Below, piece by piece: positions 24,094 through 36,022 of a DNA stretch of 64,000 nucleotides. The translations under genes were made by a program, and so were the position numbers. Numbering within the stretch: the first letter of the stretch is position 1; the number at the start of each line of letters is the position of its first letter. Under the pieces are notes generated by a model that was given only the letters and a program-made list of their open reading frames with translations, made no database searches and was not told where the DNA came from. Source of the DNA: Uranotaenia lowii (Eukaryota; Arthropoda; Insecta; Diptera; Culicidae); assembly GCF_029784155.1 (NCBI RefSeq), contig NC_073692.1:153666334-153730333 (forward strand), written 5' to 3'.

Positions 24094-24988
24094 CTATTCA
24101 CTGACCTCAGCGGCCATTTTGTTCCACAATCTCTTCATTTCTGTTGCATCCCGGGTCGTCCTACCATTCTTCTTCATCTTCTGCTTCATAATTGCCCAAA
24201 ATTTTTCGATAGGGCGGAATTGAGGGCAGTTGGGTGGGTTGATGTCCTTTTCACAAAATCCACCGGTTGGGCCGATACCACTGTACATTAGACTGAGTCG
24301 ATTTGGGGTCATTTTTGAATTTCTCAAACCCTGGGGTCTTAAAAGCTTCGTTTTGTTCCGAAACTCATCCACGATTTTTTGCAAAATTTTTAAGTAACGT
24401 TTACATGAGTAAATTTGAACTTTTAGGTTTGTATGGGAAAATTGAATATTTTGTACTGAAAAATCAACATCATTTTTGTTTCTTCTGTGGAACCGAGCCT
24501 GCTAATGGTTTTACTGCCAATTTATAAATTTCTTACAGGAAATTTTCCGCTGAACAACTTTGTCGAATATCATAACTTCTTATCTTTTTAGACAAAAAAG
24601 TTATTAGCTCTTTAACAGGTGTATGTCTTTTGGCATTGATAAACAAGAAATTCAATTGACACCACTGCTGGGTGCCCAGCGAAGTATTGCAAGACCACTT
24701 TTCATGCCATAGGGCACAAGCGGTGGAGTCAGTTGAATTCATGGTACATTTCGTCCTTGTACATTTCGTCAAGTACATGGTCTGGCAAATACCTTGCCAG
24801 ATCAAACACTTTCTTGCCTTATGGGTAAAAACTAATTTGAACTTAGCGGGGACATCACTCCGACCAGTGGCTTTGTAAAATTTTTGGCCAGGAAGCCGCC
24901 CAAAATCAGATTTCACGATTTTTGAACCAGACCACGTCGGGTTTTTGACGTGGGTGTCCAAAATTAATTTTCGCCTCGCGGCTTCCAT
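24094..24988 (-). pseudogene. DD37E-like transposase, broken
   Basis: Two reading frames on the minus strand. 24,533-24,988 contains SDFGRLPGQKFYKATGR and KARKCLIWQGIC, matching the region just after the first catalytic Asp in the element at 6,747. 24,094-24,384 contains NPPNCPQFRPIEKFWAIMKQ, with the Glu. The central WPDLASCH block with the second Asp is not readable. Frameshifts and deletion make it non-functional. Confidence 0.75.
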
Positions 24989-25058
24989 TACATGTAACTT
25001 TATTGGAATATAACGAATCGTTATGAAGTTTTCAGCACTGATAGAGGAAACATTTCTA

Positions 25059-25656
25059 GCGTAACATTTAAAAAGGGCGAAACTAGCAGTTAGCTCGAAA
25101 CGAGAAAAACGCGTTTGAAAATTCGGAACACCTATTCAAATCCTATTTATAAAATCGACCACTTTTTGTTCAACAAAATCAAAAAATGTGCATTATATTC
25201 ACTTATTGTTCGATGGTTATCAAGAATTTTAACTTTTTTCGCGTAATTTCAGAGATTTTCGAGTTTCGCCCTATTATTATTTTCGATTTCAGTTACGCCT
25301 GCAAGTTTCGCCCAATTGATCGGCCGTTTTTGTTTTGGTTTTGAAGTTACGCCCATTCATCCTACACGCAAAAACTAATTAGGCCGTTTAGTCACACACG
25401 GTCAACTCAGTTACGCCTTTTGGCTCTACACGAATAGAAAAGTTCACTCCATTTTGAATAGGCGTAACTTCACGTTCCAACGAAAATGCATCAACAGGAA
25501 GTTTCGCCAAATTGAATTTTATCAATTTTTTGAAAGTTTTAAGTAATTTTAAGATGAAACCGCGTTTGATACGTAAAGTGCAACCGCGTGCATCCGGAAT
25601 GACCGTTAACTCGATTTGTTTACATTTGGCAGTTTCGCCCTTTTGAAATGTTACGC
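25059..25656. mobile_element. MITE flanked by TA with reiterated GTTTCGCCC / GTTACGCC
   Basis: Ends GCGTAACATTTAAAAAGGGC at the left and GCCCTTTTGAAATGTTACGC at the right, with TA outside (or CTAG with ATTT flanks). Inside, the words AGTTTCGCCC and AGTTACGCC recur at about 25,258, 25,291, 25,306, 25,345, 25,410, 25,464 and 25,500 in both orientations. About 600 bp, non-coding, nested in the DD37E-like element. Confidence 0.6.
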
Positions 25657-25757
25657 TAGATTTCCAAACAAAGTACTGTCAAAACATTCCAGATCTGACA
25701 ACTAGGAGCGCTATGGTATAATAAACAGTGCGTCCAAATTTTGGATGATCCATGCTT

Positions 25758-28340
25758 TAATGCTTTCTTAAACATCAGTATTGATCAGAAGTCAAAAAGG
25801 GCCGTTCCGTGTTTACGGAAAGGAGAGAAGTGACCTACAGCCGCACAAACACACATTTTCAAAAAATAATTATTTTTTTTTTTAATTTTTTACTTGTTTC
25901 TAATTCATTCATTTTTAATGGAATTTGACAAATTGGTGTCCTACTAATTTGTCTAACTCCATTAAAAATGAATAGATTAGAAACACATATAAAACTCGAT
26001 TGATGAAGAAGAAACACCAAGGATCGGTCTCTTGGCCAACATATCAAACCAATACATAAATACATAACAAAGATCGGGACCCAGAGTTGTCTAAATATTG
26101 TGTTTTTAGTAGACGTTGTAAATGTAAAGGCCCATTTACACTTCTCGTGAAAATGAACGTGAAAAATCTTGTTTAATCAGTAACTCAACAACGCGACTAA
26201 ACTAGATTTCGTAACATAGTGAAATCGATGGGGATTGGTTGAAACAGGGCCGTAGGAAGAACTGATTCATGGGGGGGAGGGTGATTTTAGATTGATTTTT
26301 ACCTATGATATTTTGCCCAACAATGCACGAATACAAAAAAAAATTGAATCAAATTATTTTTGTTATAATTATTATTTTTAGGTACTTTGACATTAAGAGT
26401 TTTCGTATTAATTCGTAACTTTAGAAAATTGATCCTAAATCTCAACAAATGTGAGCTAAATTTGCTTTCATCGATGGTTAAAATCTTTGAATTTGTTTAA
26501 GAGTCTGATAGATCAAACTTTGTTGATTTGGGCATAAAATTATCTTTTTTAGGAGACATCAATTTCTTAAAAAATAACTTATTCTTTACTCAAATTAATC
26601 AAGCCCAATCTTCCAAACTATTTTTCGAATTTAAAGATTGAACCTTTGATGAAAATAAATAAAAATTTCAAAAAAGCAAGAGATAATAATCATTAGTTTT
26701 TCGAATCAAACTTTTTTTGATGCCAATTTGAACCAAATTAACGATAAAAGTATAAAATTTGGCTTTTAAAAACTGCAATAATAACACATACTTACGAGTT
26801 ATTTCGTTTTTTCGCTAAACGCTTGTACGAAAAAAGCATAATTCAAATGTTAAGAATCTTATAATGAAACCTCATTCTACAAAATGTAACATAAAATTTC
26901 TCGTTACTCAAATATCTACATTAAATTAGCAGAATTTTGTCTTTTGGTTTCTGAAACATAAAATGGCAAATTTTGGTGTCCTTAACGTATTAATAATGAC
27001 AATGTACTGGGAAAATACAGAATTTTGTGCAGATTTTTTAGGTGAAGATTATTCTTGAAAAGTTTTTTTCATAAAGAATGAATTTTTTTTTGCGGATAAA
27101 ACAAATAACTCAAGTTCTCCCTTTTATTTGTGATTTTCAACTGAATTGTGTTTACAAACTAATTTTGTTTTAAAAATTGGAATCTGGAAATTTAATTGAC
27201 AAACAATCTTAACACATTAAGGACCGCGAAGAAATTTATGACGAGAAACACCGAAATTTGCATTCAATATCTCGGACACCCCATGGACTAAATTTTACAA
27301 TTTTAGCAATTTCAAGTAAAGGAAAATGTTGTGTTCAATTTTGTCGAACAAAGTTTAGCATTCAAATTCAGTCCATTCGAGTTACACTTCGAAGTGTAGC
27401 ACACTCTTGGTAAGCGAAATTCAAAAATTGTGGTTTTGAATTGTATACAAATTTCCAGACGATTTCTGAAATATACAAAAAAATGTTTTGCGAACCTTAT
27501 TCCAGATCAGAATTTTATGAGCAAAGTTATAGAACCCTCATTCATGAATCTTTTATTTAAATTCTGTATTTCAGGTTTAATCTAAATTCACTATTGAAAT
27601 TATTTATTTTTGATCTGTATTGTGAATCAGAATTTAAAAATACAAAAATACAAATTTAATTTTTGATTGCCATTTCAAAACTTTAATTTTATGAATTTTG
27701 TGTAAGAATTAAGTTCAAGAAATTCAAATTTGAAAATAAAATAAAAATTTCTCTTTTTTCATATTCAGAAAACTATTAATAAAATAATGAAAATGCATAT
27801 GATCTCGAAAAAAATGATTAAAATTTGATATGAAATGCAAAACCAAATTTGAACCAGGATTTCAAAGCAGCTTTTTATTTCTAATTTCTTACGATTTCTA
27901 ACTGATAATCAAGAATCCTGAACAGGATACATAATCCTAAATACGAGAATATGAATACAATTCTGATTATGGGATGTACGGTATCAGAACCTCCGAAATG
28001 GGTTTAATTTAATTCGAAATTTAATATTCAGACCTGAATTTCGATGACCAAGTAACAAAACTTTGAAAAAGTGTAGCAGAGTTTTGGACTTGAGGTTCGG
28101 TTTTTGAGGTTTTGGCATTAGGTTTTTGTCTAGATTTTTACTCTTGATTAACCTTACTCTATTATCATAATTTGGATCCTCATGAGGGGGTTCGAAATTA
28201 ATTTTTTCAAAATGATTTTTTAAATGAAACTACGACTTTGAAATTTTCCAACTAAATTTATTTCAGAACCAATATTGTGCTTTGTTTATGGTTTGGGTAC
28301 TTAAATTGATTCAATGCTTACCATGGTCCTTTAAAAAACC
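25758..28340. other. AT-rich intergenic DNA with one long hairpin
   Basis: No gene seen. The only strong structure is a 40-bp-arm hairpin at 25,895-25,985 (own entry). The rest is low-complexity, probably decayed repeat sequence. Confidence 0.45.
25895..25985. repeat. hairpin, 40-bp arms and 11-base loop
   Basis: Left arm from TGTTTCTAATTCATTCATTT (25,895) to GACAAATT (25,934), loop GGTGTCCTACT, right arm the complement ending ATTAGAAACA (25,985), with about four mismatches. Its size is that of a microRNA precursor or a tiny foldback element; the sequence alone does not decide. Confidence 0.5.
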
Positions 28341-28605
28341 GTTTTGGTATCCGACTCCTCACGCTGCGCGTTCGAACTTGAAAGACGTTTTGTCCTTCAC
28401 GCTGTCGCGTGGCGAACGGGGCTAAGGGATCACCCCTAGCTTTCACGCAGACCTAGGAAGCCCCGGCAGACCTAGACCAATGTCTTAGGGCCGCCGCTTC
28501 CGACGGCGGGTCGGCGGCCTCCTCGGATTTGGGAGCTTCGGCGGCTTTGTGCCGCCCCAGCTCCTTCATCCTCGTTGGTTGCGGCCTTGCCGCAAAAGAA
28601 TAAAG
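28341..28605. other. GC-rich island, unidentified
   Basis: About 260 bp of markedly GC-rich sequence (for example GGGCCGCCGCTTCCGACGGC) within AT-rich DNA, ending GCGGCCTTGCCGC then AAAAGAATAAAG. No ORF or RNA fold I recognise. The abrupt composition and the A-rich tail suggest a retrotransposon or SINE 3' end. Confidence 0.3.
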
Positions 28606-28757
28606 TTATGAAACCCCATTTTTTTGTAACAATTCCTTTTTTTTTTTAAATAATTTCTAGTAAGGATAAATGTTTTCAATTTTCTGGGAAATGGTCCTTC
28701 TGGCGAAAAAATTCTGGTACATGGTTCATTCTGGTGAAAAAATTTCTGGGAAATGGT

Positions 28758-29748
28758 ACACACTAAGATTGCAATTTTCCCTCTCGGGATACTGGCTCTC
28801 TGAGTCACAGGGGAATAGCTTAATTTTAACGAAATTCGAATGGAAACTTCCCCGAAAATCGTGTCATTTCATTACTCCTGTAATTCAGGATGAAATTACT
28901 ACAAGTTCACAGTTACTCGAACAACCGTCCTGAATTCGAAACAGTTATGACCTGTATTACGTGGAGCTCATCAGCTATCGCGCTTTTATTGTCATGTCCT
29001 TTGTTTCTATCCTTTTCTATCGTGTGATAACTGTCACGTTTACTTTGCATGTTCCGGCATTTCTGGAAGCAAAAACTGGACTTGAGTAGTGATGAACAAG
29101 TTCTCCATGGAAATAAAGCTTGCGGAAGTGTAGTGCTGGACCCCGTTCTAATTGAATCATTAGATGCGCCGATTGTCGTCGTCTTTTACTTTTTATAAAA
29201 AAAAGGAGCTGTCTTAAAGTGGATCATCCTGCGCGCGACGTCGACTGGTCAATGTTGTCACCCGGGAAACCACCAAACATCATTAGATGGGAACAGCCGG
29301 TCCTCCCCTCGCAGGACATCATCACCCGGGGAAAATGCCTCTGCGGCTTATGGTAAAGACGTGTGCGGAATTTTAAAATTTCATACTTATTCGGTTGTGA
29401 TAGTGAGGGGAGTTTGTAAGTGTTTTTTTGTAAATATATTTATTATGTTTAGGAAAAATAAAATTATTTGATTATATCTCTGTATCTCGCATTTTATTTT
29501 ATTCAATCTTATCAAACATTTCAATGGGAGCAAAAAAAAAAAAAAAACAAAAATAAAGCGTTCCGTAGCTACAGAAAAAAAATTTTAGCTCCCTGCAAAT
29601 CTCACGAGGAAACCGTTTCAAGCTTACAGGACAATTTGACAGATGGTTTTCCTGAGCTGTTTTTCTGTCCCGAGATCGTCCTGTAATTTCAGCTGTTGAA
29701 AATACAGGTCGAATTCGTCCCGACCACAGGAGAAAATATTAAGTGTGT
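28758..29748. mobile_element. CACTAAG-ended element, copy A
   Basis: Begins ACACACTAAGATTGCAATTT with CTCTCGGGA nearby, and ends TATTAAGTGTGT at 29,748. Shares the CCTGAGCTGTTTTTCTGTCC segment (29,650) with the copy at 14,062-15,380. Directly abutted by a second copy. Confidence 0.45.
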
Positions 29749-31890
29749 ACACACTAAGAATGCAATTTCCCCCCTCGGGATAATGTTCCTTCGAACCACA
29801 GGGAAATTGCTGAAGTTATTCGAAATTCGAATGGAAATCCTTCAAAATCTCGTGACGCTTAACTTCTCCTGAAGTCTGGGGAGAAATTCCTACGAATGCA
29901 CAGGTACTCGAACAATCGTCCTGTATCACGGGAGAACTTTAGCTGTCAACCGTTTTCTGTCGCGCATTTTATAGTCTATCCTTTTCTGTTTTGAGTTTCC
30001 GCTTATTCGGCAGATTAATAGTCGTTAAGCTATAGAAAAGCGGGAGATTATAAAAACCTGGCCGGAAGAAGCGTTTGCTTCAAAGGATCTACCAGCGGTG
30101 TTTGAATGAACATATCCAGAAGGTCGTGGAACTGGCAGTCGTGTCGTAGCATTCAAAGACCAACTAGGTAGCAGTGGAGCTGAACACAAAGCGCGTGTCT
30201 TCTAATAACCTGGTAAACCAGATGAACACAGAGGAACCGCTGGAATCTGGAATCAGCAGCATTATCGAGGGGCTGGAGCAGATATTTTTTTTTAAATAAT
30301 GCATAACAAATTGAAAAAATAGCACTTCAACCTTTTTCTTCCAGGCAAAATCATCAAACAATAATCAGGACAGGCAGTATTTTTTTATAACACCCCAATT
30401 ATCTGTTTAATAAAAGTGCTTTTCATTGAAAACGTATTATTTTTAACTCTTTGAAATAAATCCTTAAATACAATGTAAAATTCATAAGGAAACAGTCTCG
30501 AGTAGAGATGTACCGAATATTCGGTTGGCCGAATATTCGGCGCCGAATACCGACAAAAAACCGTTAAGCCGAATATTCGGCTCACCGAATAGTTGAGCTA
30601 AGTATTCGGCCGAATAAGCCGAATAGGCCGAATATTTTTCATTTTTAATCTATACTAAGACAGAATTACAATTTTTTAAATGTTGTTGGATAATTTATTA
30701 AATATTCAAAGGTAATGTCGAAAAACCATCAAAATCATCAAGACCCGAATGACCCGGGTGGTTAAAAGGTCTCTAATAAATTATAATAATAATCACAATC
30801 ATCAAATACTTATGATTTCAGCTAAACATTTTAAATGTATCCGTGTATTTTTACTGTAGATAGCTTTAAACTTTGATTATCGTTTATTCCAAATTTTCTA
30901 GGTTTATCCAGGCTTGCCCATGAACCAAATAGAGAATTCGAGAAAAGTTAAATCTGACCGGGAAGGCAACATATTTTTTTAAACTACCCGGATTTTAGTA
31001 ATTTCAACCGGGTTTATTCAGATTTTTTGCTAAAAAAAATCAAATATTTGATTGAAAATTTTAAAATTTTCTGTTACAAAACGATTTTTTTTGAGAAAAT
31101 TCATTTGTCAGATACGATTTGAACACTGCTGTTGTAATTCGATGAAAACTTTCAATTTCAAGTAATTTTATATCTTTTTTCTCTTGTATGCTTGAGAAAA
31201 ATGCCTAGTTTCTGTTTAGATTTTCCTTTTTAATACAAGTTTTTCATTAAATCGTTAAGACCCGGCCGTGTAGAAACATGTCGTAAAAAGTATTGTATGC
31301 TTAAGGTTAAAGATCTTCGCTCTTTTTGGCAATTATTTTGAAGACATCTAGCAAAAATTAGACATAAAAATAGCAGATGCATGTTTTCACATGTTTTGTC
31401 CCAGATTTCACTGGAAACCAATCTCTTTTGTGATAAACGTTCTAGAAGCGAGAAGTAATCTGATGTTCTTTCTGCTTATAGTGACATTTTGAAAATTAAA
31501 GAAACCTCTACTTAAAAAAGATCTGATACATCTGATTGGAATTAATCGACTTAAAAACATGAGGGACATTAAGATGGCAGAAATAGAAGATTTCAATCAG
31601 TAAAAGCAGTAGAAATTTAAGTATTTCTATTGAAAATTCAATAAAATATTCGACCGAATATTCGGCCGAATATTCGTTTGGCCGAATAATTGAAAAGGTC
31701 AATATTCGGTATTCGGCCGTTCGCCGAATACCACTATTCGGTACATCTCTAGTCTCGAGCCTACAGGAGAATTACGAAAGCTTCCGGCACACCCCAGGAG
31801 AAAACCGTTTCGAACCTACAGGTGATTTTGACAGTTTTTTTCCTGTAGTGTTTTTCTGTCCTGAGATTGTCCTGCAAGAGAATAAATAAA
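29749..31890. mobile_element. CACTAAG-ended element, copy B, split by a hAT MITE
   Basis: Begins ACACACTAAGAATGCAATTT, immediately after copy A. The family-specific segment CCTGTAGTGTTTTTCTGTCC near 31,840 lies on the far side of the hAT insertion at 30,503-31,751. The right end is eroded, so 31,890 is approximate. The 65-codon ORF at 30,164-30,361 is not recognised. Confidence 0.4.
30503..31751. mobile_element. hAT-type non-autonomous element with perfect 8-bp duplication
   Basis: Ends TAGAGATGTACCGAATATTC and ...ACTATTCGGTACATCTCTA. Both sides are flanked by GTCTCGAG (30,495-30,502 and 31,752-31,759), a perfect 8-bp duplication. CCGAATATTCGG palindromes are repeated just inside both ends. 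An internal (TAA)n microsatellite sits near 30,775. No transposase ORF remains. Confidence 0.8.
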
Positions 31891-32675
31891 GTTTGAAATG
31901 GATTCAAGCGTGTGCGGTTCTATGAGGGAGGGGGGATGATCGGAGTGATCAACCCCCCCCCTGCGAGCGCCTAAAAACCGTTACGAAATACTCGCAAACG
32001 CAGGAATTCATATTGTCGCTGAATCCCCAAACCGGAGTTATCGTCAATGAGCGCTGGCGACATTTACTGGCGACACTCACTGACGACAAGTTATTATCAG
32101 GACGTGTACAACTTCGGGTGTGTTCTTATACCAAAGATTTTTTATTTCAAAGGAAAGTGCCGCAAAAACAAAGGATTTTTTCCTTTGGTTTTGGTATAAA
32201 TAAAAAATCCTTTGGTTCAAATGCATTTTCCTCTGTTTCAAAGATTTTTTTCTTTTGAAAAATCTTAGATTCAAAATATTAATGCTTTGATACAAAAACC
32301 AGTTTCATTTGATTTAAAGTTATTATCTTTGCTCAAAGGTAATTCAGATATAGATTTAAAAGCATTTATTCATTGAACCATTTTCCATTTATTCCAATTG
32401 GAAGATTTTTACCCTGTTGTTTCGAAGTTCCTATTAGGAGTTTGAATAATAAAAAGATACAATTTTAGTTCTTAAATTCTTTTTTATTCACAAACCCATA
32501 AAACACTGGTTCACTATAACCGAGTAGGGTCCTTGATATCGTTGACAAAGTTTCGCATTCTCCGTGGGCCGGTCAATAAACTTCCGAAAGCCACTCCAGC
32601 TGCTGGCTGGTCCGATTGGTGATTGCCGTTGAAGATTCGGCCGAAAAAATACGACCGCGGGATTTGGGGAGGTGT
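31891..32675. other. intergenic DNA, unassigned
   Basis: Contains AT-rich stretches rich in TTTCAAAG/TTCTTTTG words (32,140-32,300) that recur in inverted form near 40,570-40,870, so this may be the outer flank of a larger nested element. No gene supported; the 81-codon ORF at 32,013-32,258 has no recognisable domain. Confidence 0.3.
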
Positions 32676-33023
32676 TAGGGTAGATACTCTAGATTTCGAC
32701 AGTAGCTAGTTTTCGACAAACTTTTAATGAAAGGCTTCCCGCATACTAAAAAACTATATTACAAAAAGTCAATACGATACATCCACGGTCCCAGAAAAAG
32801 TTATTGTCTCCGTAAACGTAACTATAATTTAAAACTTTACTTCGACAACGATAAGAAAATAAAACGAACGTTCATGTGAATAGTGATGGTATCTGGAAAG
32901 GTGAATGAATTGTTTGACGATTTACTTAAATTTTATCAATATTCGTTAAACTGTTCCCGAACCATAACGCTTAGCGTTCATGTCATGTGTCAAACTCACG
33001 TCAAAAATTACCGAAATGCGGGT

Positions 33024-33815
33024 CAGAGATGCCAGATGGTTTTAAAAAAGAAAACTCAGACCGGATTCATGAAAATATCTTAAATTTATTCATCGAATCA
33101 TTATTGATTTGTTAATACGTGGAAAAATAAAAGCAGTTGCATTGTACAAAGAAAAAATTGAACTGATTCAATCACCGTTCAATAAGCAGTTATCAAATTT
33201 TGTTTCTTTAGAATAATAGTTATTAAAACTTTTTCAAAGTCTTTGAGAGAGTTTTGCATTGGACAGATTAACAAAGTTTCACTAAACTGAGCATGCCTCA
33301 TCCTTAAAACAATATATGTAGTTATGTTGATTTGGTTTGGTTCCGGAACGAGTTTTTATAATAAACGATTACAAGTGTCTTTAAAAAGAGCTCAATTTTC
33401 TGCCGCAAAGTAAAAAAAGATTCTGCAGCGAATTTCTATTTGCCCGAACTAGGACACCATGAAGAAAAAAATCAGGATTTTCAGGACACTACTAATTCTG
33501 ATTAAATTGCGTAAATTAAGGTGAAATAAAGGTACTTTTCTCGCCTTAATTGATGCAACAGAGGTGAGAAGAATATTGACTGGCCGGCAGTTTATATGAA
33601 AAACTCATTTAAATATCATCTGAACCGAGGATTATTATCGGTAGAACTATTTCATTACACAATTGTTTGATATCTTGATGGTTCTACTTTTCAATGCAAT
33701 TACAATTTAAATATTTTATATCAACATCAGAACAATTCCGTACATTATAAAAAATCAGAACGGCCTCTCGAAAAACAGGACAAATCCTGATTTATCAGGA
33801 CACCTGGCACCTCTG
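33024..33815. mobile_element. hAT-like MITE, CAGAGRTGCCAGRTG ends
   Basis: Inverted ends CAGAGATGCCAGATGG (33,024) and ACACCTGGCACCTCTG (33,800-33,815). CAGRG-type termini are common in hAT elements. No matching 8-bp flanks are visible, so the insertion may be old or rearranged. Contains CAGGACA words near both ends and no ORF. Confidence 0.4.
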
Positions 33816-33854
33816 GTGACAGCTGTCTGTCACATGCTCAGTTTTGAAAAGAAG

Positions 33855-34320
33855 AAGAGAAGAAAAAGAAATTTAAAAACTTTGCTGGTGAAATTTCAGC
33901 CGCAGCAATTTCGGGAGTAACTAATTTCGGTGGATGTGCTTCAACGTACCGGAAATCAGGCACACCGGGTGCCGGACTCAGCGTAGCCCAGCAGTTAGGC
34001 TTAAAAATTCAGTTTTTCAGGTGAGTTGAATTGTGTTTTACCTTTTTTCACCTGCTGTTTATTGGGTAGGCAAATGTTTGAACATTCTAATTGCGTATAT
34101 GTGAATATCTACTTGATGTTTTTTCATCTTTCATTTCAGTGTCGGCGATGCTGCTCTTTTTGCTGCTCGAGTACGCTGCCGGGGGGATTTCTTTCGTGGG
34201 TGGCGCTATGGCACCGATTGGAGATTTTGGACCTTACTTGCGAATGTCTGTAGACATACATTGTTCACTTCATTCACCATGTAAATCTACGGAAGCTGGG
34301 TCAAAGAATTAATAAAAAGT
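33855..34320 (+). other. possible small two-exon transcript
   Basis: A GC-richer stretch to 34,020 ends in TTTTTCAG|GTGAGT, a strong donor; TTTCATTTCAG at 34,130-34,140 is a good acceptor; a second GC-richer stretch follows to a stop at 34,310-34,312 with AATAAAAAG directly after. An ATG at 34,149 opens 54 codons beginning MLLFLLLEYAAGG. I do not recognise the product and the first exon has no in-frame ATG. It could be a gene remnant carried by the transposon around it. Confidence 0.3.
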
Positions 34321-34764
34321 AAGTTTAAATAAAAGAATAAAATGTATAGTGAAAATGAATTACTTTATGTAAAATCCGAAAATCCAAAAAAGTATTCCCT
34401 TTAAGTGCGTCCGCCATTATCGCGTACGGTTCTCATAACCATCCGTATAACGTTGGAAGCCGTTTCGTAAATCTTTTCATAACTGTTACTGTAAAAGTTG
34501 AGTTACAAGAGTACTTTTTGAAATACTTTAACAATAACAGTTTGATGCTCTAAATACGTTTCCGTAAGCGATTTTTTAATTTTATCTTAACTGTTTGTAG
34601 AACAGTCTCCCCATACAATTGTTTTAACAGTTTTAAACAGTAACATAACTTAACGCCATATTCAACAGACCGTCGTTTTGGAATTCAAGATAAGTGCAAT
34701 GTTTTTTATGGTTTCGGATATCATTTTCTAAACGTTTTTTTACACTGTTTCTAAACGTTTTATT
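34321..34764. other. intergenic or TE interior, nothing recognisable
   Basis: AT-rich sequence with words such as AACTGTT/AACAGT in both orientations. It ends at the ATT target copy of the next element. No gene seen. Confidence 0.35.
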
Positions 34765-36022
34765 GGGCCTTATTCTGCGAGGCGAATGAAGTGACTCGGA
34801 GTCACATTAGTCGTAGTCACGTGACTCGTGTCGGGGTATTCTGAGAGGCGACTCACTCCAGGTGACTAGTTCATCGCTTCGGAGGCGAATGAACAACATA
34901 TGTTCATTTTGACGTTCCTTAGTAAATGAACCAGGTTCATCGGATTCACCATGCGAAATGTCAATCATCTAATGTATATTTAAAGAAGGTAGTGTGATTT
35001 TCAATTTCCTGCATGACGTCAAATTCAAATTATACGATTACTATTGAATCTATCATATTTATAGTTGAATGGATAAAATCAATCACACAACTATCGTAAG
35101 ATCTATTATATGTACTGTTGAACGCAAAATATTAATCAGATGATATATTATATATATAGTTGAAAATTTCAGATTTATAGTAAGCCGAGAAGCAATCAGA
35201 AATATAATTGAATATAGGCGGAATATAGTTGGGAAAACTATACTTTTTTCTCCGTGATCTTTTTAAGTCATTGTACAGATTGACCACTACACAGAACCAT
35301 AGAAAAACCATACATCATAATGTTCGACAAAAATTTCCAATTCCATGGAATTTTAGGTTGTTCTGTTGTTTATCTCTTAAGATTTTTGTTATTTATAAAC
35401 TCTATAGATTTTTATTATTTTATAATTTTTGCATTTATATATATTTAACGCATAACATCATTGACCAAACAATATACATGAAAAACTTTCCGGAAGTGGC
35501 TGTTTTGAATTGCTTGATTATAGTCTGTATCTGAGTTATTTTTCGGTTCAAATTTAAATAACATTGGCTGCATCATGAATATACTCCAGTGACACAAGAA
35601 GGAGTTCAATTTTTTTCGGTTTTGTCAATAGTAACTTAAATATTAGTTTTCTCGAAAATATTAAGTAATTTAAATTTTAAAATTAATGAAATTAATAAAA
35701 ACTGTTAAGGAAAGATTTCGATGATTATTTTACTATAAAAATTAAATCACAAGCTCAGTTTATAATTATTATAACTAACACATGTGCAAGCGCTAGAATC
35801 TCGTACCTTAGAAATCAGGCTATCTTATTGGATTGACATTATTTCGAAATTCATCAGAGATGAATTTTGCCTAAGATGCGTACATACTCAGGTGATGCAA
35901 ATCTGATCGTTTTTTTGCAAAATTATGTAAATTAAATTCAACATTTTTAGAACAGTCGTGTTTTGATTTGTTTGCTTATTTATTGTGTTTCAAATGATTG
36001 AAAATGTATGTTTCGATATTAA

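Larger units (their letters stand above)
23959..25757 (-). mobile_element. second DD37E-like Tc1/mariner element, with nested MITE
   Basis: Terminal repeats AAGCATGGATCACGCAAAAT at the left and the complement (...ATTTTGGATGATCCATGCTT) at the right; TA flanks at 23,957-23,958 and 25,758-25,759. Broken transposase pieces lie on the minus strand between 24,094 and 24,988. A separate MITE occupies 25,059-25,656. After removing it the element is about 1.2 kb, the same size as the one at 6,747. Confidence 0.75.
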
